DNA from: Hymenopellis radicata
Lineage: Eukaryota > Basidiomycota > Agaricomycetes > Agaricales > Physalacriaceae
DNA length: 26,727 nt
Direction of reading: 5' to 3'
NCBI GenBank assembly: GCA_015501595.1
Contig: JADNRX010000681.1
Coordinates: 1-26,727, forward strand
The position numbers and the translations under genes are program-made. This document shows, piece after piece, positions 19,746-26,727 of this stretch. The notes beneath the pieces were generated by a model that worked only from the letters and a program-made list of their open reading frames with translations, had not been told where the DNA came from and did not search any database. How positions within the stretch are numbered: position 1 is the stretch's first letter; every line of letters starts with the position of its first letter.

Positions 19746-21326
19746 CACCCTATGCTGTACCCTAATTTCCTAGATGCCTCTAATTAGAGGGCATCCTATT
19801 ACATTAATAGCTCTAAGGGAGAACCTCCCATAAGAGTCATTAATGTATTAGGGCCCTCTCCTAGAATTGCGCAGCTAGGTATTGTCACATGACTAGACCA
19901 TATCCCAAATGGGTAGGGCCTCCTCCAGGTGGCGGGTGGGCATCCCAATTAGGCTGGGTGAGAGGGATGACATCATCTAGGGACTAGCTAGGTCCACTGA
20001 TGGATAGATTAGATTTTGATGGGATGTGGGGAATGTTCCTGGGATTGATGGATTGATGGATGGGATCTGGGGGGATGGGGGATGGTCCTTGTGGCGCATT
20101 TTTGATTAGGTCAGCATTAGGCTGGATGGGGTGGGCAATAATGAATGCTGCTGTAGGGGATGGCTGTTGGGGTGATGAAAACCTTTTTTATAGTTTTTTA
20201 GGCTGGGAATCCAATGGTGTAAACCATTTTGTGATAGCTCAAAACTGGGGGAGATATTAGAGATGTAAAAATGCGCCACACTTCTAGTAGGCCTTGTACA
20301 TAGCCTATAGCCTTGGGACTTTGATACCCTTTAGAGGTACTATAGAACGATATCTGATATCAATTTCAGGTCATTTCATCGAAGGGTTCAAGAGATATAT
20401 CAGGATGACTGCTCCAGGGCCACCAGGGATATAGCATAGGATCTGTCACTCTGGGGATCTGAGACTTTGATACATCGTTTATAGTAGTACTAAACCTCTA
20501 TTTATGATATAGAGAGTGTCCCCAACCCAGTAGTCCATGTATAGATAGGTCCCCAATGCTGTTTTAAGCATTTTCGCATTTTTGGTTATTTAACATAGGA
20601 ATACCTCTCTTAATTGTACTGGGCTACCTTTAGACATTCATTTACAACCTTTTCGCAAAAGGAACCATGTCATTTGGTGAAGGGACCAGTGTTCTAGAGG
20701 TCAGTCTTCCTCCCTACCGGAGTTTTGATCAAAATTCCCACGCTCTAGAGGGAGGATCGTCCACTGAATTCTACGTGTTCCACACATACTACCACCTTCA
20801 TTTCTTCTCTAATATCTCCCCCAGTTTTGAGGCTATCACAAAATGGTTTACACCATTGGATTTCCAGCCTAAAAAACTATAAAAAAGGTTTTCATCACCC
20901 CAACAGCCATCCCCTACAGCAGCATTCATTATTGCCCACCCCATCCAGCCTAGTGCTGACCTAATCAAAAAATGCGCCACAAGGACCATCCCCCATCCCC
21001 CCAGATCCCATCCATCAATCCATCAAATCCCAGGAACATTCCCCACATCCTATCAAAATCTAATCTATCCATCAGTGGACCTAGCTAGTCCCTAGATGAT
21101 GTCATCCCTCTCACCCAGCCTAATTGGGATGCCCACCCGCCACCTGGAGGAGGCCCTACCCATTTGGGATATGGTCTAGTCATGTGACAATACCTAGCTA
21201 CGCAATTCTAGGAGAGGGCCCTAATACATTAATAACTCTTATGGGAGGTTCTCCCTTAGAGCTATTAATGTAATAGGATGCCCTCTAATTAGAGGCATCT
21301 AGGAAATTAGGGTACAGCATAGGGTG
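19746..21326. mobile_element. Element P2, internally deleted relative of P1, inserted in G1
   Basis: The left arm 19746-20812 begins CACCCTATGCTGTACC and matches P1. The right arm 20813-21326 is the outer 514 bp only and ends GGTACAGCATAGGGTG. The junction TTCTTCT/CTAATATCTCCC at about 20812 marks loss of the loop and the inner half of one arm. The P2 left arm resembles the right arm of P1 (reverse-complemented) more than the P1 left arm (for example CACTGAATTCTACGTGTTCC), so P2 is inverted relative to P1. No target duplication is seen: flanks are GATAGCAC and AAGGTGCA. G1 stays in frame if the element is removed exactly. Confidence 0.88.
20060..20260 (+). other. Arm-encoded small open frame, P2 left arm
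   Basis: This is the same frame as 8169-8420 with minor changes. The last residues differ because one base group is missing near VIAQNWGRY. A minus-strand copy is at 20798-20989. No family is recognised and coding is unproven. Confidence 0.2.
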
Positions 21327-21338
21327 AAGGTGCATATA

Positions 21339-21569
21339 CTGTAGACTTTCATTCAATTCGTCGGCCCATGTGACCTGTGACCGGTCCGACGAAATTATGG
21401 TTTCGACGTATTACCATATATAGTAATTGCCGCCGCGGCGGAGCTGCGGCGGGAGGCTGGCGGGGCCCCGCGGAGACTTTTTCGTGATTTTCGCTGTGAC
21501 GGCTGTGACTTTTCGTCGATTTCGGGTCGTCCGTGACCCGTGACCGACGAATTGAATTAAAGTGTACAG
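21339..21569. mobile_element. 231-bp TA-flanked MITE (Tc1/mariner-like) inserted in G1
   Basis: The left end CTGTAGACTTTCATTCAATT followed by CGTCGG pairs with the right end read on the other strand, CTGTACACTTTAATTCAATT followed by CGTCGG: 26 bp with two differences. TA lies directly outside on both sides (21337-21338 and 21570-21571). Size and CTGTA start resemble the 242-bp MITE in C, though the rest differs. It lies in coding sequence of G1, 12 bp to the right of P2. Confidence 0.85.
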
Positions 21570-22136
21570 TAGACTCGAACTACTTCTACGCGAGGTAGTG
21601 GCACGTCCTCCTGCTATACCACATGATGCCGCATGGGGTCCGTGCCGCAACCACGATATCTGTCTACAAGCACTTACTACTGCTTGGGCTAAGGACCTTG
21701 TGGTCAACTCTGGACGATGCCATTAACAAGAACGATCTCTGGTTCAGCAAAGTTCCATCCTACCTCGAGCAATACCTCTTCCCCAGATGACGCCTACCTG
21801 TCGCTAGACCTGGGCACGAGTGCCCACCCGGGTGCACTCGCACTCGCTGGGCGGGTCACTCGCGGCTCCAAGCTGGACACCCGCACTCGACTGCCACCCG
21901 GGTGCGGCACTCGAGTGCGGCACCCATTCGCGGGTGTTTCACACACACGAGTGTCAACACACTCGTGTGTGGTGGCGGGTGTACCCGTGTACACACCCGC
22001 TCCCAGCACCCCCGACTCACGGCCAACTCATGCCACACCTGCATCCCCCAGCAATTGCGAGGGGAGCAGCAGCGGTGCATGATGCGGACACGGACGGTCT
22101 CGGTGAGGTAGAGGTGAGGGAGGATGGGATCGCATA

Positions 22137-22538
22137 CAGTTAAAGACCGGTCACTTATACAACCAAATTGATCAGCCTCTCCACCACTTCCTCATACAAG
22201 CTTACCTTCATTTTTTGAGTTCAGTAAAGTCTTATATGCATGTAGAATGCTGTGAAAATTTTTGGGGCTTTTATAGCAGCTCTGTAAGGTCCTAGAGCAA
22301 AATTTCGGCGTATAAGTGACTGATCCCGCATCAAACAGACATTCCCACGCCCCTATCAGCTCCGCAAAACTGCCCCAAAAGGACCCACTAATGCCGAAGT
22401 GCTCCTCAACTGCTCTCGGAGTGCTAAACCATGCCATATTTACTAGTTGGACCCCACTGAGCAGTTCCAAAGGCAAGATATCAAAAATTTTATTTGTATA
22501 ACAAGAGTGATCCCGTATAAGGAACTGATCTTTAACTG
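22137..22538. mobile_element. 402-bp TA-flanked MITE (Tc1/mariner or pogo-like) inside D
   Basis: The left end CAGTTAAAGACCGGTCACTT and the right end on the other strand CAGTTAAAGATCAGTTCCTT are followed by ATAC in both. TA flanks both sides (22135-22136 and 22539-22540). CAGT ends and TA duplication fit the Tc1/mariner superfamily. No transposase frame. Confidence 0.85.
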
Positions 22539-22667
22539 TACGTGGCGCCTCGTTGGAGGGCTTACCCGTGCACTAGAGTAATGATCTGTAAACTATCATC
22601 AGTATTCAAAGCACCATTGACGGCGTCTGTCAACGCTGCCAAAAATGAAGAATAACGCAAAAAGATA

Positions 22668-22853
22668 CGTACCAACCCGCCACGTCACCAGCAGATGACG
22701 TGGCGGCCCATATCCACCGCCCCCGTTCTTCAAGCACGCTGTTCAGCGTGGCGGGTGGCGTCTCCTCCTTCGAGTACGCGGACACCGACTCAAAGTCGAG
22801 CGTCAATACCGTTACCGGTGTCCTGCTGCCTCGTTTGCGAGGGCTTACGCGTC
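22668..22853 (-). repeat. Exon-intron-like cassette in D
   Basis: On the minus strand CGCGTAAGCCCTCGCAAACG (near 22850) is followed after about 177 nt by GGTTGGTACGTATCTTTTTG (GT at 22673). Just before this donor-like word CCACGTCA and TGACGTGG form a hairpin around CTGCTGG. Start motif, hairpin, donor and T-run have the same order as in B and E. Confidence 0.5.
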
Positions 22854-23343
22854 CGGCTGGGTATCCATGGAGACGACTCAAAGTCGTTCTCCATAAACAC
22901 GGATGCCGACTCAAAGTTGTGCGCCGTCGTCACTACCGTCGTGGTAGTGGTAACGCGTTGGCGGAGGTGGTGGTGGTGGTGGTGAGATAAGAGAGATCGG
23001 ACGCAATGAGACGCTTACGCGGCCTTTCGGGTCTCGGCCCGAAGCGCCGGATCGCGAGATATTATTGTGTCGTCGTTTTTAGGCGACATATGGGGCCGTT
23101 TAACTTGGAAAATTTTTGTAAATTAAGTTTAAATATGTGTATTGATTGTCGAGTGTTTACACGGGTGTTTGGGCACGGGTACTCGCAGCCCAAACACCCG
23201 CACTCGGGTATCCACCCGTGCAGACACCCTACCCGGCACCGGCAAACACTCGACACCCGGGTGTGAGTAGCGAGTGCACCCGGGTGCACACTTAAACACC
23301 AGACACTCTTGCCCAGGTCTACCTGTCGCTCTGCCATTCTCAC

Positions 23344-24436
23344 TAGAGATGTCCACGAGTGCACACCCGAGTGCACTCGCACTCGCGGCGCAGGTCACTC
23401 GTGGCTCCGAGGTGGACACCCGCACTCGCGCGACACCCGAGTACTCTACTCGGGTGTGGCACCCATTCGCGAGTGTCTCGCACACCCGAGTGTGCAGACA
23501 CTCGAGTAGAGTGGCGGGTGTACATGGGTACACCCACCCATATTCATGGATAGCGAGCATCCCCGGGCAATGGCACGGGGACACTCAACTGTCCATGAGG
23601 CTGGGGGGTGGGTGTGATACGGATAGTGGACTAGTGGTGGGGCGGTGTGGCGGTGGTGGTCGTCGTCGTGGTCGTGGTCGTCCGACGCGTCCTTCTCTGC
23701 CTACAGTCCGGCTCCTCCTTATTTCGTCACGGTCGTTGTCGCTCGTCGCTCGTCGCTCGTTGAGCAATAAAAAATAGAGAAAAAGCATTAAAACGCACCT
23801 ACTCGCGCGGCGTCGTCAGCAGACGCGCCTGCGCTCGTAATCCCACCTGTGCTGCCCTATAAGCCTGCGCTACAGCAGGACGGACGCCTCTCCCATCGTC
23901 CTCTGGCCTCTTGAAGGCCGTCGTCGTCTTGGTTCGATGTCTGCGGCCCTCTCGGGGGCTTACGCGAAGTTGGCTCTATGGAGACGACTTAAAAGTCGCT
24001 CTCCTAACGTGCAGACGCCGACGCAGAGTCGAGCGCCGATGCGGAAATCGCCGACTTGAAGTCTAGCGACGGTGCAGTTATTGCCGACCTAAAGTCGAGC
24101 AACAACTGACGGTAGGTAGTGGTAGGAGGATAAGAGAGTCAACCCGATCACACGCTTACGCGTACATTCGGGTATCGGCCCGGTACGCCGAATCGCATCA
24201 AATACTGTTTTTTGGGCTAAAAAAATACAAAAGAAAATACAGAAAAATATAGAAAAAATGCGAGTGTTAGGCGGGTGTCTGCCAGCGGGTACTCGCGGCC
24301 CAGAGGCAGACACCCGCACTCGGTGGACACCCGCGGTAACACCCCACTCGTGTTAGGTAAACACTCGCCACCCGGGTGCCGAGTGCGGGTGCACCCGCGA
24401 GTACCCGCAAACACCCGGCACTCGTGGACATGACTA
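23344..24436. mobile_element. Element E, hAT-like non-autonomous transposon (1093 bp) inserted in G1
   Basis: The left end is TAGAGATGTCCACGAGTGC; the right end on the other strand is TAGTCATGTCCACGAGTGC, two mismatches in 19. The exact 8-bp target duplication ATTCTCAC lies at 23336-23343 and 24437-24444. Subterminal arrays of CACCCGAGTG, GCACTCG and GACACTCGAG lie at 23360-23545 and 24258-24425. A 32-nt stretch at 23552-23583 (AGCGAGCATCCCCGGGCAAT then GGCACGGGGACA) is identical to one in C (13608-13639). Internal GCCGACTTGAAGTC units and GCTTACGCG motifs are shared with C and D. No coding capacity. Confidence 0.92.
23793..23966 (-). repeat. Exon-intron-like cassette in E
   Basis: On the minus strand CGCGTAAGCCCCCGAGAGGG (about 23964) is followed after 168 nt by a TCTGCTGACGACGCCGCGC hairpin-like tract, then GTAGGTGCGTTTTAATGC (GT at 23798). 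The layout is the same as in B, D and A2. Confidence 0.5.
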
Positions 24437-24519
24437 ATTCTCACCATTGTCAATGACTTTGTTGCAGATAAGGAGAAAGCGTGCATCGCAGAGATCGAAA
24501 TGGAAATTATGCAAAATAT

Positions 24520-24773
24520 GTACGTACAACATACCACTTTGAGTCATAGGCTGAGACGTTTTAGGTTTGAGGATTAACGCAGAGGTTCGGTGGTTAACGC
24601 ACACGTTATTACTACTCTCAACAGTAGATAGCTTGCATAGATGCCAGATAATGTAACTCAATTCAACTTGATCACATAGTATCTGCTATCTGCGCGAACT
24701 CGCTCACCATCAGTAAAAGACAGTACTATAACTACTCTGCACGACGTGTCCGCCATCCATACATCTACCTACT
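24520..24773. other. 3' region of G1 / intergenic
   Basis: A possible 45-nt intron runs from GTACGTACAAC (24520) to GACGTTTTAG (24564), after which the G1 frame would end quickly (MFED then stop). An alternative acceptor at ATTAACGCAG would give a slightly longer tail. The rest, up to the stop of G2, shows nothing recognisable. Confidence 0.35.
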
Positions 24774-25574
24774 TCACCCCGTCCATTGGAGCAAATCATC
24801 CTGATGGCTATGGTCGCAGAAATCGCGCCAGATCCGCTCCGGTATGCGAAAGAACTCCGTGTTGAGTCGCCTGAAGTCTGGGTACCCGTTTGACTATTTC
24901 AAAATGAAGGTAAGAAGGAATATAAAGCTAAGCAAACAATAACGACGCATTGTAGCCTCTTGAGGACAACCACAAGCGCCAGCACAGTAATGGTTTGCTT
25001 CTGCCGCATCCTATCACGTTTTCATCACTATAGACCCTATATAACATCTTGTAGCGTACCAGCTCCGAATGCGTATTCCAGAATGTTTTGCGCCAGTCCT
25101 CTATTCGCATAATGAGCCTAATAAGGTGCATGAAAACTGTACTTACTGATGAACTCTTCTGTGAAAAGAAATGTTGTGTTCTTTTCCTGTCTCACATCTT
25201 TCAGCGTCTTCCCATGGGTCTCCCGAAGTTGCTCCTGAATAGCGGCGCTCGCAGTGCTCCATGCTTTCCATTCGCTGACTGGCGTCGGGCTGAATCAATC
25301 TTGAGCTGAGAGAATTCTGAAAGCAAGTACCAGAACAGATCTAGAGAAGCAGGGGCAAAAGCCCGCCCATTTCAAGATCACAAACTACAATATAGTCAGT
25401 AAGATTCAACTTTAGCAAAGGGTTCCACGCACCAGGGTCTTGCCATTTCCCGAACCCCAAAGCCCGAGCGGCGCCTCTGTTGAAACAGTAAGTAATGGGT
25501 TTCACAGTATTCAACTGATAAGCACCCACAATCCAATGCGCATCTTTTTTACAAGGACACGTCTCCGACGCCAT
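24774..25574 (-). CDS. G2: unrecognised intron-containing gene, possibly decayed
   Basis: Read on the minus strand, the first exon starts at ATG 25574 (MASETCPCKKDAHWIVG) and ends at a GTGCGT donor (25433/25432). The acceptor could be TACTGACTATATTGTAG at 25385, or a later CTTCTCTAG. A second supported exon is 25289-25147 (PTPVSEWKAW, IQEQLRETHGKTLKDVRQEK, FLFTEEFI). A 46-nt intron with GTAAGTAC donor and AATAG acceptor joins it in phase to 25100-25060 (KDWRKTFWNTHSEL), which ends at GTACGC. The last exon is 24893-24774 (SNGYPDFRRLNTEFF, IPERIWRDFCDHSHQ) and ends in TGA. The join between exon 1 and PTPVSEW is not resolved: a readable DLFWYLLSEF segment lies there in another frame, so a one-base frameshift or a missed intron is likely. 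No domain recognised. The Cys-Pro-Cys near the start and the charged, Trp-rich C-terminal half are the main visible traits. It converges with G1. Confidence 0.5.
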
Positions 25575-26113
25575 GATGGACTGAAGAGAAAGTGTGCAAG
25601 CAACGTGCCCAAAGCATGTTCATGGTCATAGAACCGGGCCGGCAACAGTCAGGTGATGTGATGGACACGATCGCCCAAATCACCTGACTGATCTTGTTGA
25701 CCCAAATCACCTGACTGATTTCGTTGACGCGTCTCTGTGGGTATATAAGCCTCGGGCCCTGATCACGTCTCTTGTTTCCCCCCACCACCACCTCAGTACC
25801 CTCTCATGTGAGTGGGCTAAGAGACTGGCATTCTCCTGTTTGCGCTTTCTCCTTCTGAGGTGGTTTGTTGGATTCCTTGGGGCTCTCCGTTGTTTCCTAT
25901 ATATTATTGTTCTCTCTATCATCATGGCCTGCCCTGTATGTCGCGCCACCTCTATTTTCCCTTAAAGGCACTGCACTGACCCTTCTTCAGCACTCTCATT
26001 CTGTGGTGTTGTTGGTCTACCCTCTGTTGTTCTGCCCTTCTTGCTCCGATGTCATCTGTTATCCTTACTCTGTCGTCTTGTGTCCAATAACCCCAACCCC
26101 ATAGTATTCGGGC
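25575..26113 (+). promoter_or_regulatory. Promoter-like region with TATATAAG and repeated box (LTR-like?)
   Basis: CCCAAATCACCTGACTGAT occurs twice (25674-25692 and 25701-25719), and its inverted form CAGTCAGGTGAT once (25646-25657). TATATAAG lies 22 bp further on at 25742-25749, followed by a pyrimidine-rich transcript-leader-like tract. This could be the promoter of a plus-strand gene or the U3 part of a solo LTR; no LTR ends are identifiable. It lies directly upstream of, and divergent from, G2. Confidence 0.4.
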
Positions 26114-26519
26114 TAGAGCATGCCACGAGTTTCGGCCTGCGCAGGTAACCTGCGACTCGCGACTCGCGACCCGGGTTTGCGCAAGTCGCAGGTTTGAGGT
26201 TGGAGGATTCTGCAAGTACTTGTGCAGGTTCCGGTAGTCAGTTAAGATATAATATTATGCATATAAACTGTGTTATACATATGAATATGATCCAACAGAG
26301 TTGCAATGGGCTATAGAGATGATGTTTGCACTAGTTTGACCTCAGTTGAAGGGGATATGAGTGGGTTATAGCTCAAAACTCGTTAAAAACTCGCAAACTC
26401 GCGAGTTTTAGACCCGCGACTCGCGAGTTTGAGACAAGTCACAAGTCCGGACTTCAGATATGCAAACTCGCCGCAAACTCGACCCGCCAGACCCGGGTTT
26501 AGACTCGTGGCATGCTCTA
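26114..26519. mobile_element. Element F, 406-bp hAT-like MITE
   Basis: The perfect 17-bp inverted repeat TAGAGCATGCCACGAGT / ACTCGTGGCATGCTCTA is flanked by exact 8-bp duplications ATTCGGGC (26106-26113 and 26520-26527). Arms contain GACTCGCGACTCGCGAC, AACTCGCGAGTTT and GACCCGGGTTT words around an AT-rich core. The terminal signature TAGA(N)7ACGAGT is shared with C, D and E, but F is much shorter and lacks the GGCTTACGCG interior. Confidence 0.92.
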
Positions 26520-26527
26520 ATTCGGGC

Positions 26528-26727
26528 CCTCGTCTCTGTCTCTGCAGTCTTCATGGTGCTCTGTGTTTTGTGTCAAAGAACCCTAATCCCATGACGTTCT
26601 CGGCGAATGCCATAGGGTTAGGGTTATTTTGTCTTCATTGCTCCGGCGTCTTATGTTTGGATCCTTTATCTTACAGTTCTCTACCTCTGAAATCGACGTG
26701 GAACTGACTATAAGATTTGCACTGACT
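26528..26727. other. Right edge, continuation of the region cut by F
   Basis: TTTTGTGTCAAAGAACCCTA (about 26567) resembles CTTGTGTCCAATAACCCCAA (about 26077) once F is removed, suggesting a weak tandem repeat of about 76 bp. CCATAGGGTTAGGGTTATTT (26610-26629) includes two TTAGGG-like words but no telomeric array. No gene seen. Confidence 0.35.

Larger units (their letters stand above)
21805..23321. mobile_element. Element D, hAT-like non-autonomous transposon (1517 bp) inserted in G1
   Basis: The left end is TAGACCTGGGCACGAGTG; the right end on the other strand is TAGACCTGGGCAAGAGTG, one mismatch in 18. The 8-bp target duplication CCTGTCGC is exact (21797-21804 and 23322-23329). Subterminal arrays of CACTCG, CACCCGGGTG and ACACTCGTGTG occupy 21820-22020 and 23150-23285. 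The interior has GAGGGCTTACGCGTCC (22839), GACTCAAAGTCG units and a minus-strand cassette. A 402-bp TA-flanked MITE sits inside; without it D is about 1.1 kb. D interrupts coding sequence of G1. Confidence 0.92.
19652..24519 (+). pseudogene. G1: unrecognised gene remnant broken by four transposon insertions
   Basis: The frame opens at ATG 19652 (MSSRSVQSRQHSLFKIAAI) and is followed to 19745. Removing P2, the 231-bp MITE, D and E, with one target copy for the last three, leaves 19652-19745, 21327-21336, 21570-21699, 21748-21804, 23330-23343 and 24445-24519 in a single frame of 126 codons plus two bases. The only stop (TAA at about 21723) falls in a 48-nt segment with intron features: GTGGTC start, CATTAAC branch-like word and TTCAG end. 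Peptide landmarks are EPFQGVDIDG, YRLELLLREVV, HDICLQALTTAWAKDL and FVADKEKACIAEIEMEIMQN. The last segment ends at a GTACGT donor (24520), so more exon may follow. I recognise no domain. No stop codon appears outside the intron and the insertions, which suggests recent inactivation. The real start could lie further upstream. Confidence 0.55.

Noticed and set aside
26605..26632. Telomere-like TTAGGG
   Set aside because: Only two adjacent copies occur, within ordinary sequence; no array and no chromosome end.

Overview
The window looks like transposon-rich chromosomal DNA of a filamentous fungus. A basidiomycete is my guess, based on compact 45-50 nt introns, mixed base composition and the types of terminal-inverted-repeat (TIR) elements. 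I see no rRNA, tRNA, CRISPR array or long intact reading frame. Almost everything is nested non-autonomous DNA transposons, old duplications and broken genes.

Layout. 288-2556 plus 14780-15325 form one copy of a duplicated block, and 15817-18650 is a second, nearly uninterrupted copy in direct orientation. The first copy is split by a 12.2-kb nest. Outer element A (2557-14779, CAGT target duplication) holds element A2 (3647-12943) and hAT-like element C (13395-14743). A2 holds hAT-like element B (4378-6742) and the large palindromic element P1 (7856-10496). C holds a 242-bp TA-flanked MITE. The uninterrupted second block copy preserves the empty site of A.

From 19652 to 24519 lies a plus-strand gene remnant (called G1 here; not recognised). 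It is cut by P2 (a deleted relative of P1), a 231-bp TA-flanked MITE, and hAT-like elements D and E; D itself carries a 402-bp TA-flanked MITE. Removing the elements and one target copy each leaves one continuous frame with a 48-nt intron. A convergent minus-strand intron-containing gene or gene remnant (G2, 24774-25574; not recognised) follows. The right end is a promoter-like region with TATATAAG, interrupted by the 406-bp hAT-like element F.

Two patterns stand out. C, D, E and F share the terminal signature TAGA(N)7ACGAGT and 8-bp target duplications; C, D and E are all about 1.1 kb once nested insertions are removed, yet each has its own subterminal short-palindrome array. Separately, an exon-intron-like cassette (CGCGTAAGCCC, about 110-180 nt, then GTGCGT plus a pyrimidine tract) recurs on both strands inside B, A2, D and E. 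Family assignments rest on termini and target duplications read by eye; no transposase gene is visible.
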